The notes: generated by a model from the sequence alone, not told the origin. A stretch of DNA of 64,000 nt from Gigaspora margarita (GCA_009809945.1 WTPW01000370.1:318857-382856); one strand, 5' to 3'. Shown: positions 1 to 10,983, numbered from the stretch's first letter. A program made the numbers and translations.

Positions 1-214
1 CCCATCAGGAAAGGTACCGACGATCCATCAGGAACGGTATTTTTGCCCAAGGTCACGCTTTTTTTAAAAACTTTAGCATGTTGGCCTTAAAAATTCGAAG
101 TGCTAACCCGAAAGTTTTCAACCCGACCCGAACCGACCCGTTCGGAGCACTACACGTAAGTTCACGTGCATATATTTCTTACGAGTTATAAGTAAGAGTC
201 AATGAATTTGATTA
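1..214. other. Unassigned left edge
   Basis: No gene is visible. A short motif, CCATCAGGAA followed by GGTA or CGGTA, occurs twice in the first 40 bases, and an ACCCGACCCG-type run lies near 120-140. The stretch may be the end of a repeat cut by the window edge. Confidence 0.4.
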
Positions 215-410
215 GTTAGAGTATGATATAATTGCGAAGTGGTGGTAACAAACATGCCTATAGCAAAATTTTGCAAGGAATTTTTTTGTTAGGAATTAAA
301 GAGCTTTTTCATAGGCGAGATTTTGAGATACAGAGGATTTTTCAAAAAAAGTCGGTTGTTTTGAATTTTCGCGTTACACCTGATCCTGCGATGTTATTGG
401 CCATACGAGA
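215..410 (+). repeat. Degenerate copy of the ATAGCAAAATTTTGCA MITE family
   Basis: The interior (AGCAAAATTTTGCAAGGAAT, then a TTTTTTTGTTAG run, a GAGATAC-like part and a terminal GTTACACCTGATC) matches the interiors of elements at 54577-54893 and 56777-57110. Clear terminal inverted repeats are not visible here. The 64-codon reading frame in this segment is therefore a repeat shadow, not a gene. Confidence 0.6.
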
Positions 411-1080
411 TACACGTGCCATTTAATACGTGTAATTCCAACTAACGAGTCTATACTAGGGTGTCCAGGATTATGCGATGCGATATTATGCGCATAATTT
501 GCTATTTTTCGCATCGCATATGCTTCGCATAAACAAGCAAAAAAAAGCATAAATCACGTGAATAAAAGTTGATTGGTTGTTGGGAATATGTTAACTTCAT
601 CCGGCAAGCTTTAAATTTGTAATTTAGGTGACAGAGTGATGATAGAATGTAGGTCCCGAAAAGTTCCGATGTGGAAAATGAATGAACTTAAATTACGAGC
701 ATAGTTGGAGCAAAATTTTTGGTGAACGTCCGAAAAAATCCGAAAAACAGAACTAAAAGAATTAATTACATATAATAAAAATCGCATAATCGACCTAATT
801 GATCGCATAATTTTAAATTTATTTCGCATCCATCGCATAATCAACCTCAGTTCGGCCGCATAATTTACCTCATCGCATCGCATAATCCTGGACACCCTAG
901 TCTATACGTGCATCCCGAATACGTGCCATTCACGTGGCATTCCGTATAAAAAGCTTACACGTGCCATTCTGGACATGCACAACGTGCCGATACGTATCAT
1001 TTTAAACACGTACCATTCCGTGTGGCGTGCATATACGCGCCACAGTACGTGCCATTACAGACTTCTCCGTGCTAAACCGT
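401..1080. repeat. ACGTGCCATT-rich repeat interrupted by a MITE
   Basis: The motif ACGTGCCATT and close variants occur repeatedly on both sides of the inserted element at 457-899 (for example near 415, 924, 960 and 1041). The vocabulary (CACGTGCCATT, CCGTGCC) resembles the element at 12292-12734, so this may be an older, decayed relative. The relation is inferred from short shared motifs only. Confidence 0.45.
457..899. mobile_element. hAT-type MITE, 443 bp, with 8 bp TSD
   Basis: The ends are inverted copies of TAGGGTGTCCAGGATTATGC continuing into GATGCGA (27 bp, perfect). They are flanked by the perfect 8 bp direct repeat GTCTATAC at 449-456 and 900-907. TAGGG-type ends with an 8 bp target duplication are characteristic of hAT elements. 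The interior is rich in CGCATAAT and codes for no transposase, so the element is non-autonomous. The 94-codon minus-strand frame inside is a by-product. Confidence 0.9.
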
Positions 1081-1109
1081 AACACCACCCGGACCGCAAA
1101 ATGAGCCTA

Positions 1110-1318
1110 ATAGTCGCCCAGAAATCAGATCTGATTCTAATCTAAAATCGTTGATTGATCAAAATATAAACAGGCATGATTTAGAATTTACTCATTACAA
1201 AATTCCTCTATAATACAAAATTATACTGTTACAAGAATCGTCTATGCAGATAGATAAAACATCAATATAGAGCCAAATCACACATTAAAATCGTCAAATA
1301 CGATATGCGAAATACATT
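1110..1318 (+). promoter_or_regulatory. Duplicated upstream region of the TPR-like relic
   Basis: This stretch (AAAATCGTTGATTG, CAAAATATAAA, CATGATTT, CTATGCA) is paralogous to 5010-5230 upstream of the LRR pseudogene. Its continuation up to the gene start is broken by two MITEs at 1319-1648 and 1675-1826 that the other copy lacks. It is probably the old promoter of a duplicated gene family; no core promoter element can be assigned with confidence. Confidence 0.55.
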
Positions 1319-1648
1319 TTACTTATTTGCGCGGGTAATACAAACCGAAAAAGGAAATTCGATTTTGTAAATAAACTAAGTGCGTGGGATAAAATTTAGG
1401 GTTAGGACCTTAAAGTTAGAGGCTATAAGGTTAGAATGATATTTAATATAAGTAAAATTTCATTCCCGTCATTTTTAATTAGTGCACCAAGATCGATTTA
1501 AACATTAGTTTTTGCATATTTTCGCTTTTTTCTTCTTTTTGCGCGTGTTCGAATTCTTCGTCGGTCTGATCCGGAACAGTCATAATTTGCACTCCCCGAT
1601 TGGCTATTTCCTCTCCAGGAGCTTGTATTACCCCGCGCAAATAAGTGG
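1319..1648. mobile_element. TIR element (ACTTATTTGCGCGGG ends)
   Basis: The ends ACTTATTTGCGCGGGTAATA and its complement at 1625-1646 form a TIR of about 22 bp with one indel. Flanks ATACATT and ATGCATT suggest a 7 bp target duplication with one mismatch. The interior carries TTTAGGGTTAGGACC and a T-rich part that also occurs in the element at 59281-59652. A shorter relative lies at 37211-37377. There is no coding capacity. Confidence 0.7.
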
Positions 1649-1674
1649 ATGCATTAGAAATAGAGCCAAATGAT

Positions 1675-1826
1675 TAGTGATACAGTTTTTTCCAAAATTC
1701 CCGCGCGTGATCAGCTCGTGATTCGTGGAAATCTGTAAATTTCGGCCGGAATTATGGTATTGTCCTGAATTATCTCGCGCATCACGTGATGAACTCACGC
1801 GGGATTCCGCGTGATGCCCATCACTA
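1675..1826. mobile_element. hAT-type MITE, 152 bp, with paralogous empty site
   Basis: Termini TAGTGAT and ATCACTA are flanked by CAAATGAT (1667-1674) and CAAATAAT (1827-1834), an 8 bp duplication with one mismatch. The paralogous upstream region near 5200-5240 reads CCAAATAAT once, without the element, which is the expected pre-insertion state. The interior is GC-richer than its surroundings, with CACGTGATG and CGCGTGA motifs, and is non-coding. Confidence 0.8.
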
Positions 1827-1834
1827 CAAATAAT

Positions 1835-2195
1835 GCCAAATTTTTTAAATAATCGTGGAATAACTCTGTATGGCCATTATTCCATTGAAATATCAGCTCA
1901 AATAACGAATCTTTCACAAGTTATCAAGATAATACAAATGTATTTGTAAATTCATTTAAAATTACGACTTTATCTCCACATTATTTACCTTATACAATAA
2001 ATTCAACCATTTCAACGCAAGATTATAACAATTTTGGAAAAAAAGAGAAAAGAAGCTCATGAATGGTTCAATCAAGGAAAATTTCTCAAAGCATTAGTAC
2101 TTTATGAAGAAATTATCAAAAACTACCAGTACAATGCTGAAGATTACATTGAAACTATTCCATGTTCTTTACAAACTTTGTCGCGTATTGTATAA
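1835..2195 (+). pseudogene. TPR-like gene relic, 5' copy
   Basis: An open segment from 2001 to a stop at 2193-2195 contains KEAHEWFNQGKFLKALVLYE followed by EIIKNYQYNAEDYIE. This is patterned like a TPR helix pair (W, G, F, A, L, Y at the usual spacing). The region from 1835 on aligns with 5215-5500 in front of the LRR pseudogene. In the paralog the first exon starts ATGGCG; here the same position reads ATAACG, so that start is lost. No LRR units follow. It is a truncated duplicate of the same gene family, and the intron-exon layout is inferred. Confidence 0.5.
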
Positions 2196-2934
2196 AATCT
2201 TACGCAGCAAAACCTTCGGCATTGCTACTAGTAAAAGTCTCACCTATTTTAGGATCTTTAGAAACCATTTTAGGATCTTTGAAATTAAGGTCTTGTCGAA
2301 TGTAAATATAAAATTTCAAACTATAGTATATTTAGAAAAAAGGTACAGGTTATTTTTACGAGGCCCTATATTTTACTATTGTGTTCAATAAATCAACCAA
2401 TCAAACGTTAGTTTTGCAATAATTACATTTATTGTGATCGGAGTCAAATCCGCCCATATGAAAGTGATAAATCATCTAAGCGTATAAAAATTATAATAAG
2501 TGTACTAAATTTATAAGTAATCAGGTGCATATGTACAGACATTTATAAGCAACTAGGTTATATGCATACAAAAATTCATAAGCGACTCATAAGAAATTCA
2601 TAATCGGGCTTATAATTTCTAATCAAATAGTCACTTTTATTTTAATAATTATCCAATCTCACATAAATGATTGGCTCGAATTTTATTTAACCTTATCACT
2701 CATATTAAATATCAAGATATTTCGTAATCGCTCATTACCAAAATCAAAACCTTATCGAAGAACCAGGCGGTAAATTTTTTACTACATAGATAAGAACAGC
2801 TGTAAATGCTAAGTTTTTATGGCCTATGTCAACGATGCAGTTGATGTCGCACGAATCAATTACCGGTTATATGGTTGCGCGTTAATCGGGGACACGCATG
2901 GGCGCCAATTCGAGACACTATAAGCTATTTTGGG

Positions 2935-2993
2935 GGTGCCCGGATTTCGAAATAACGCCCAGGCCCGTTATTTCGCGCTTATACGGTATTTAA
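2935..2993. repeat. Single end of a TACGGTAT-type element, with hairpin
   Basis: Perfect 10 bp arms CGAAATAACG (2948-2957) and CGTTATTTCG (2966-2975) are followed by CGCTTATACGG and TA. The order resembles the right end of the element at 16088-16203 and the TA-flanked MITE group. No matching left end was found, so it may be a broken or solo end. Confidence 0.5.
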
Positions 2994-3376
2994 ATTTATA
3001 AAGCTGTTTTTTTTAATATAGCTAAATTTACGCAAATTTATTTATTTCTTTATAAAATTTTACGTAAAATTTTATTACTTGGATATAATTATATCTTTTT
3101 TAATTTTCACCGACCGATTGAGAAATAAACTACGTCGTTTCAAAATTTAAAACCAACTTAGGTCAATTTGAAATCGACCTACATTGTGAAATGACGCAGA
3201 CCATATGCACTTAGATAGATTTGACTATAGATCGTTTTCAGCGGCTCAACTTTTTTTAGTAGTGCGGTATTGTAATGCGTAACTCAAATAAAGTTATATT
3301 AGGGTAAATATAATATGTACTAATGAAAAGAGTCTTAATTGTTGAAAGGGGTCATAGAAACCTTTTTTATAAGTTT

Positions 3377-3402
3377 TATTATTATTATTATTATTATTAT
3401 TG
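3377..3402. repeat. (ATT)n microsatellite
   Basis: About eight uninterrupted ATT units sit in AT-rich intergenic sequence. Confidence 0.9.
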
Positions 3403-4269
3403 ATATTTCCTTACTATGAAAATTTTGAAAAATAATCTTGAGTTTTGGTTTGTTTAATATATAGATTTATTTAATCAACCATTAGTTTCAAAAACTGATT
3501 CAGCATAAATTCCTATTGAAAGAAAAGTAATTAACTAGATTAGAAAATAGAATTTTGGCACTAAAAAAAAAAAAAAATTTAGAAAATTACGTGTTTAATT
3601 CATACTATGGTGTTAAAAGTTGATTATTTGTTTAACGTCAACATTTAAGCGCAGGCACAAGAAGGAGTTAAAGGATTAAACAAACACATATGTACATAGA
3701 ATATTTGATTCAATAACATTTAACCATATTATTATTGAAAATTATTTCACATTGCGATTGGCTTGTTTATTTTCGTGTAACAAGGAGATAAACGGCTTAT
3801 TGACGCTAATTCTCGAAAAGTCCGGTTTTTTCGCACGTCTGTTATAACTTTATATAATAGCGTGTGTTTATATCTTTTTGATATGCATATTAGTATTTTT
3901 GATACTGTACCTCGAGTACATTAAGTGTTTTGAATATCTTTATTAATGCGTTTTTATTAATTAAAAATTCTATCGGTATATATTAAAGCAGCAATATCAC
4001 GTATTATTATCACAATCGTATATTTAACAATCTTATAACATAGTTGTAAGCAAGTAAAATAATTTTTAAAATAATATTTGATTTATGAATGTCTGTGGCA
4101 TGTATTAAGTTATGTGCATTCGGTAATCTCCGAATATTTAATAAGTTTTCCTGGCACACAATTAATTAATGTACTTATTAATTTAAATATCAGATGATTT
4201 TATCAAATGATGAATAAATATAGTGTAACGGATGTTGAGTTTTCTGCAATGTAGCTATATTTTTACTGT

Positions 4270-4640
4270 ATTAGGATGCTAAACTTAAAATACCATTCTG
4301 AGCAATCCTTAGTTTTAAGATTAAATAATTTCATTCATATCGCGTTTGCTTTAAGAAAATTAAAACGAGTTCAACAAGCAATCAATTTCAACAACTTCAA
4401 AAATATATTGTCGAAAAGTATATTAGCTGTTATGATTATGTATATATTGATGTATATTAAGGAGATTCAAGTACAATACCTTATATGTTGATTTATGAAC
4501 GAGCCAACGGTAAAACTTTTAGATCACATCATCCTTCATAGAATGATATGATTAAATTCTCATTGCAAATTGCAAGTGTTGTTAGATATTTACATGTCAA
4601 AGGGATAGTTAATCTTGGATTGGTAGGATTTGGAGTATGA
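4270..4640 (+). pseudogene. Serine/threonine protein kinase remnant
   Basis: One frame reads GDSSTIPYMLIYERANGKTF around 4460-4520. After a stop it continues with NDMIKFSLQIASVVRYLH and VKGIVNLGL up to about 4625. This order matches the kinase hinge (LVLEYANGGTLR) and helix E to catalytic loop (LQIA..V.YLH..GIVHRDL) of the kinase family expanded in arbuscular mycorrhizal fungi. HRD has become NLG, at least two in-frame stops are present, and the N-lobe and the rest of the C-lobe are not recognisable. A non-functional fragment. Confidence 0.55.
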
Positions 4641-5009
4641 TCATGAAACAATACTGTACGTAATATTGCGTTCTTTTGTTTAATTAAAACATTTATTTTA
4701 AATAGTATTGATAATATGTTTATACATAATAAAAATATAAAACAGACATTCATATAGTTTAAATGGGCAAGCTGTTAAATATCAAAATCTCAGTTTTTGT
4801 AAAAAAAAAAAATATGACGTATATAATGGTGGCATCCCTATGCAAGAAATCTACTATTTATGTTATTTGCTCTATAGATAAATATATTAATATCTATAAA
4901 GGTACAATTTTTTTACGAATCCAATTGGCATGATGTTTTATGTCGTTTCAATAACAGGTTTTTATAATGATCAATGATAGATTATCTGCAAAATGAACTC
5001 GGAAAATCA

Positions 5010-5287
5010 GAACCATTGTTTTTAATTTAAAATCGTTGATTGTTAATTGTAATCAAAATATAAAAAGTCATGATTTGGAAATTATTATACTAATCAGAAA
5101 TACAAAATCAACGATATATAATTCCATGCCACTAAAGAATAATCTATGCATATAAATAAAACATTCAACATATAACCAACTGTAGATTTAAATAAAATAC
5201 TAGAAACCGAACCAAATAATACAAATATTTTAAGTAATCGTGGAATAATTTTGTATTGATATTATTCCATTGAGCTATCAGCTCAAA
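5010..5287 (+). promoter_or_regulatory. 5' region of the LRR pseudogene (paralog of 1110-1870)
   Basis: It aligns with the upstream region of the TPR-like relic but lacks both MITEs found there. It includes the shared AATCGTGGAATAA and ATTATTCCATTGA blocks just before the putative start at 5288. The regulatory role is inferred from position and conservation between the duplicates. Confidence 0.5.
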
Positions 5288-6640
5288 ATGGCGAAACTTT
5301 CTCAAGTTATCAAGATAATAAAACGTACACGTAAATTCACTTGAAATTACAACCTTATTTTTACTTTATTTACCTTACATAATAAATTCAAATATTTAAA
5401 TGCTAGTCTATAACAATCTTGAGAATATGAAAAACGAAGTATATGAATGTTTTTAGAAAAAAAATTCTCGAGGCATTAGAATTTATGAGAAAATTATCGA
5501 AAACCACAATCGAAGGTCAAGAAAGCGTTTCAACCCAGGTTCTTTCTTTTAATGGATGTCGATTGGACATTTTAAACGAGTTAATCAAGGCACTTTGCAA
5601 GAACACCATTCTTCTTTGAATCTTGGTAATAATAAGCTTGGATCAGAAGGAGAAAAAGCATTAACAAATGCATTTTGCAAGACACCACACTGATTTCTCT
5701 GAATCTTAATATAAATAATCTTGGATTAGAAGGAGGAAAAGCATTAGCATACGCAGTTTGCAAGAACGCCATGCTGACTTCTTTGGATCTTAGTTTTAAT
5801 AAACTTGGATCAGAAGGAGGAAAGCATTGAAAATAAGCTTTGCAAGAATACTACGTTGACTTCTTTAAATCTTAGGGGTAATGAACTCGGACCAGAATGA
5901 GAAAAGCTTTAGAAAAAGTACTTTGCAAGAACACCATGCTGACTTCTTTGGACCTTGGTGATAATGAACCTGGATCAGAAGGTGGAAAAGCATAAGCAGA
6001 TGCTCTTTGTAAGAACTCTACGTTGAAAGATTTGGATCTTTATTATAGTACTTGGATCAGAAGAGGGAGAACATTAGCAAATGCACTTTGCAAGGGCGCC
6101 ACACTGACTTCTTTGAATCTTACTGGAAATAATCTTGGATAAGAAGAAACGTATTAGTATATGCGCTTGACAAGAATGCCAAATGACTTCTTTGGTTATT
6201 AGTTTGAGAATGAAATGGGGCAAAAAGAAAAACTTTAGCATATGCATTTTGCAAGAACACCACGCTGACTTCTTTGAGTCTTTATTAGAATAATTTTGGA
6301 TCAGAGGAGGAAAGTGTTAGCAGATTCACTTTGCAAGAATTTTACCTTGATTGATTTGGGTCTTGATTTGAATAAATTTAGATCAAAGGAGAAAAACATT
6401 GGCAGATACATTTTGCAATATCACCACACTAACTTTAGATCTATATTGTAATAAACTTATATTAGAAGGAGGAAATGCATTAGGAAATACACTTTGCAGG
6501 AACATCACGTTAACTACTTTGATTCTTCAAAATCATCATCTTTGAATAGGAAGTAGGAAAAGCATTAGTAAATGCATTTTGCAAGAACACCATTTTAACT
6601 TTTTGAATCTTACAATAATGATATTGGCTTTAAATTAAAA
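5288..6640 (+). pseudogene. Leucine-rich-repeat (ribonuclease-inhibitor type) protein pseudogene
   Basis: A putative first exon starts ATGGCGAAACTTTC and gives MAKLSQVIKIIK. From about 5515 there is ESVSTQVLSFNGCRLDILNE, then roughly 13 units beginning near CTTTGCAAGAACACC, spaced 78-84 bp (about 5590 to 6580). The units derive from the 28-residue pattern L..LCKNTTLTSLNLGNN.LGSEGGKALA. Many frameshifts and stops separate the units, so no continuous protein remains. RI-type LRR proteins usually mediate protein-protein binding, and large families of them occur in glomeromycete genomes. The 63-codon minus-strand frame at 5581-5772 is a shadow of the repeats. Confidence 0.8.
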
Positions 6641-7250
6641 TCAATCATTTCAAATATTAAACTAATACAATAAAAACATATAGTTATTGGATTCAAAACG
6701 GCTGATGACAATAGTTATACATCCAATTAGAGAGATTATATGTGTTTTTTAACCGTACTTATGATAAAGATTTCCTAAAAACCTTTTATTGGGTATCGCT
6801 TGTTTGCAACCCTTAGTCGATCATATGCAGTATATATTATGAAATATATCTTGGAAAATATTTTCTTTTAAAAAATCTATACAATATTTAAGGTAAGTAT
6901 ATCTGCTGAAAACTTGAGTAATCCTATTTATACAGTAATATATTGTATGCCATTTTTCTCGACTTCACCAACGGTCATTTCACCGACTTTTAATGATACC
7001 CATCAAATTTCGACTATATTAACTAGCTCGACACTAAACTAAATTTAGATACAGTTTAAAATACATTTTATTTGTGATCACTGTTACTTTTTTTTTCAAA
7101 ATAGAATATGTTTTAAAATACCATTAATGAAAGGCTGTCTAAAGTCCACTAAAAGTTGGATCTATGCAGAATTTATTAAGATAAACCATTTAATACACTG
7201 CGTTTTCTTTTGCAAAAGCTTAAATAACATTATTTGTTTAAATATACAGT
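6641..7250. other. Intergenic; relic of a TTTCACCGAC element
   Basis: No gene. Near 6955-7040 the motifs CTTCACCAACGG and CATTTCACCGACTTTTAATG resemble the arms of the element at 40181-40443, suggesting one end of an old copy. Confidence 0.4.
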
Positions 7251-7442
7251 AAACAAAAATTGATGTGTATGTTGTGCGTCAGATTAAAACTTTGCGTCAG
7301 ATGACTATCATTTGACCAGCATTAAATGATCGGCAACACTGGCCTAAACTAACTTCTAACTTTACCGTAATTTTACCCTAACCCTAATCTAATTTAGGCC
7401 GGGTCTCATCTGACGCAAGAATCGATCTGACGTATGTCACAT
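7251..7442. mobile_element. MITE with GCGTCAGAT subterminal repeats
   Basis: Left arm: GTGCGTCAGATTAAAAC and TTGCGTCAGATGA. Right arm: TCATCTGACGCAA and ATCTGACGTATGTCACATC, the inverted order. The interior has ACCCTAACCCTAAT, complementary to the telomere-like motif found in other MITEs here. It is non-coding; the exact termini and target duplication are not resolved. Confidence 0.65.
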
Positions 7443-7632
7443 CTTACAATTCAGTGATTTAATTCATTCATGAAAAGATATAGTTCACAAAGTCGTACTT
7501 ACGTATTTCTAAAACTGATAAATATAATCAGGTCGTGTCTAGAATTTTATTTTTCATATGTTAAAAGCGATTAAAACCAGTTTTAACAAATGAAAAATAA
7601 AATCAATTCAAACTCTGACTCTACTCATGAAG

Positions 7633-7770
7633 TCTTGATTATAATGGGACAACGTCACTTGAATCATGCATTCGTTTACTAGCATTAACAAAATCGGCCT
7701 AAACTACCCTAATACTAACCTTAACTTTGGCCGGATTATTAATCTGAGGTGTGATGACCACAAAAATTTC
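7633..7770. repeat. Partial MITE related to 41626-41813
   Basis: The order CACTTGAATCATGCA, TCGTTTACTAG, GGCCTAAACTA, ACCCTAATACTAACC and GGTGTGATGA parallels the interior of the element at 41626-41813. Terminal repeats are worn. The 62-codon frame at 7666-7854 overlaps it and is not supported as a gene. Confidence 0.5.
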
Positions 7771-8427
7771 ACAAAATTCACAGTTCTTGAAATTACCTTA
7801 AAACGGACTCTAAAAAAAAATGCACCCAAAAATTGTATTTTTTCGGTGGCTTAACTATTTTACAATATACAAATTTAATTTTGATCTATTTCATTATGAT
7901 CTGACAGTTATTATACGTAAAGTAAACAATAACGTATACTTGTCTAGTGTCTGAACCAGTCGAACAAGACATAAATTTTCCGCTCGAGTCATAACCCCAC
8001 CCGGTCAAAGTATTTAACCTTATAGAAATACGATGCCGATGATTATTTTTTTATATGTTCTGTGATAACCATCAGAATCATTGAAGGCCAAATTATTCAG
8101 ATTTTTCAAGAGTTGAGTCCGGATGGTTATAAGTTTAAAAGCTCAAAGTTTTCTTCTGGCGTTTCTCATATAGTTATTACAAATTCTTACCATTTAGAGT
8201 GGCATTATCTCTTACGTACCAAAGGGTCGACCTGTATAAGATGCTTGTGGGTGAATTAGTAATCTAATTTATTGAATTTGTATAGTACGATTTTCTATTT
8301 ATTCACTAAATTTATGTGAATATAATTACTTAAAAATTAGATACATCGTGTAAAGACAAATGCTATAAACTTAAATAATTTATTTTAAACTTGTAGATTA
8401 AAAATCTTTATGTTAGCGATTAAATGT

Positions 8428-8481
8428 TAGAGTTAATACCTCTATCCGGATTTATATATCCGGATAGAGGTATTAACTCTA
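8428..8481. mobile_element. 54 bp palindromic micro-MITE with perfect 8 bp TSD
   Basis: Perfect 24 bp inverted arms start TAGAGTTAATACCTCTATCC and enclose a 6-base loop. The element is flanked by TTAAATGT at 8420-8427 and again at 8482-8489. TAG termini with an 8 bp duplication point to a hAT-type transposase. It has almost no interior beyond its terminal repeats, which is very short for any MITE. Confidence 0.8.
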
Positions 8482-9201
8482 TTAAATGTGAATGAAATAA
8501 GATTTAAAGATATTTATTAATAATGAAAACTATCCATGAATTCAAATAGTTTATATTTATATACTTTGATTAATAAAAGACATTTGTACCTGTCGAAATT
8601 ACATTAATGAATTATTTACATTATTTACATGATTTGGTTTGCTTTGGTCTATGTCTAGTTGTTTTGAACTGGGCCATACCTTATGCAAGGCATTATCCCA
8701 ATCCCTCCTAGTTCTATGCCATCTCCATATTTTCCTGGTTTATCTTACTTTCTATACTATCATGACCCCTTGTTTTGGACTTTCGTTTTAAGATCTAATC
8801 CTTTTAGACTATATCTATTCCAAACAAATAGACCTAATGACGAATTGAATAAATACAATTTTGGTCCAGAACTATACCACAATAAGAGCCTCACAATATT
8901 CTTGTGGCTTAAGGCTTAGCTACAATACACATTATCGTTACTACGTAATCATGATAAGTCACGGGGTTTCTAAAAACCGTGACAATATGTCCCATAACAT
9001 GATTTTCAGGGCAAGGGACCTATAGTAGATATAATAAAAAGAGACTAGTATAAATGTAAAATTGGAACTTACTAATAATGTCAATCAGTATTTAGCTTTT
9101 TCCTCACATACAACCAGTTAAGCTAAGGACTATTTTAGCGTTAGGCCAATTTGTTTAATTTTAGTAAACAAATGACATGATATTTTATCATGGTATCGTC
9201 A

Positions 9202-9227
9202 CTCACCGGGTTAACTGTCCCGGTGAG
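9202..9227. other. GC-rich hairpin
   Basis: CTCACCGGG and CCCGGTGAG form 9 bp perfect arms around TTAACTGT. It stands out in AT-rich sequence. No adjacent gene explains it, and a role as a terminator or element end cannot be decided. Confidence 0.6.
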
Positions 9228-9240
9228 GAATAAAACAAAA

Positions 9241-10290
9241 AAAAATGTGCCATGATTTATTGGTTTTTATCTGAAGCGCCGATCATTAGGTAAGGTAAAA
9301 GACTATCGCGATGAAAAAAAGATCTTTTTTTTTTTTAGTTGCGTTAATTTACTAAAATTAATATCTACATTTAGAAATCTGAATAATTATTAGAATTACT
9401 TCATTCAATGTAGTACTGTTGCACGATCTTGATCACTAGTCAATCACATTTGAGATTGATTTTTGATAGCCCTTAGAAATAAGATCATCTTAAATAGATT
9501 GCGGCTTGTCGAAATACATGACAATATTATATAGTATTTATAATTTTTACTAGCTGTATTTGACTAAAACTGTTAAAAAATATGGTAATTATAAAAATGA
9601 TGTACAATCTTGAAATATGATCTTAATTATATAAAGGTTAAATTCCGCTAATCTTCACGATATCGCACAATCAGTCAAACAAGACATTGTTAATTATTTT
9701 AAATATTTCAAATAATAAATGGAAATTATATTCACCAGTTGAATATAAATTAAATAAGAAATGAATAACAATTATCCGGCAAACTCATATGATCATGAAA
9801 TTATTTCTTGTAATTTTTTTCATGTATTACAATGTAAACAAGTTTATTCAAATAATCTCGCCTATAACTCCCTACGAATCATGATCTTAAATTGCCACTT
9901 AATTTGACAAATGATTGGCTACACGTGCTCATTTGCCAAATTCCTGTTATTCAAATTTTTGCCCAATAATGTATACATATCCGGAAAATTATTATACTTA
10001 TGTAATTTGGGAATTGTCAATCCATTATCAATTTAAGCGAATGCTAAAAAGGCGGATGAACAATTCTCAGAGTACACCTATTAAATATTGCCACAGAATC
10101 GAATTTAAAAAGAAAATGATTGCTCTATTTCACAGTACAATGCTTTTATCTCAATGGTTGTATTGTTCTCGATTCTAGATGATTTTTGACTTTGAAGTGT
10201 TTATTTTTGTTTGCAAAATGATGAACCTTTGTTCAATCTTTGCAGATCGCAGCCCACGCTCGATTGTCATCTGATTGTGTGATATCTTAT
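9241..10290. other. Intergenic, no gene supported
   Basis: AT-rich with no recognised repeat. A frame at 9915-10178 uses a non-ATG start and is not recognised. Nothing else stands out. Confidence 0.35.
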
Positions 10291-10294
10291 TAAG

Positions 10295-10795
10295 AATTTT
10301 AACATATCGGCTGATTTGATTTTTGGGCCTTTTTTCGATAAACTGTTACACGAAAATTTGCTCCTAAGTGACGTTGAAAAACTAACAAACGAAGCACTTG
10401 TTACAACAAACAAAAGAGCTTTTGACATCTAGACAAAAAACCAATAAACTCAATAAAAGAGCTATGCTAAGCTGTAGAAAGAACTACTTTTACCGTTTGT
10501 TGAAATACTCGGGATGGGTTGAGCATGTTTGATGGGTTGGTAACTATCAATGGTAAATTCGGAAGCCAATTTTCAACAAAATGGGCTTTTTAACATACTT
10601 TTGGCTTGTAATTAAATACATGAATTTCGTAATTTTTACGTATGATACTTAATTATAAATGCAAAGCTGTAAAAAGACCGTTTTTGTAAAAATTCGCTCT
10701 GTAATAAATTTTCGTGTAAAATTTTTGTGATAATCCTCGATCATGATTGGTCGATTTTGGGTCAAAACAAATCAGCCGATATCAGATATGATAAA
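10295..10795. mobile_element. TIR element (ATATCGGCTGATTTG ends)
   Basis: ATATCGGCTGATTTG at 10303 and CAAATCAGCCGATAT ending at 10782 are perfect inverted ends. A second matching pair lies further in (TTACACGAAAATTT versus AAATTTTCGTGTAA). GAATTTT lies outside the left end and its complement, AAAAATTC, outside the right end, so the true termini may lie slightly further out. It is non-coding; the superfamily is not assigned. Confidence 0.65.
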
Positions 10796-10983
10796 AATTC
10801 AATGCAAATAAAACATAATGGCACGATTAAAAGTGGATCAACGACATATTATGACTGAGTTGGAAAGAATGGTCGCAAATTTGTTTAGTAATCCGTGCCT
10901 CTTTTGAGAGTGGTATTTTTCGCCTCATTACAATAGATAATATTGTTACTTCTGATATACTATATTAATATAACAAATTAGGT

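Larger units (their letters stand above)
2196..4269. other. Intergenic, no gene seen
   Basis: No supported gene. Two small items are listed separately, a hairpin end near 2948 and an (ATT)n run near 3377. The rest is unassigned AT-rich sequence with an A13 run near 3565. The 95-codon frame at 2104-2391 overlaps the TPR-like relic in another frame and is not supported. Confidence 0.5.
8041..9240. other. Unassigned interval with weak reading frames
   Basis: Frames at 8062-8259 (65 codons) and 8683-8919 (78 codons) have somewhat protein-like composition, but I recognise no family and see no splice or promoter support. The interval also holds the micro-MITE at 8428-8481 and a GC-rich hairpin at 9202-9227. 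Either frame could be an exon relic. Confidence 0.25.

Noticed and set aside
232-426. 64-codon plus-strand frame
   Set aside because: The sequence is a degenerate MITE copy shared with 54577 and 56777.
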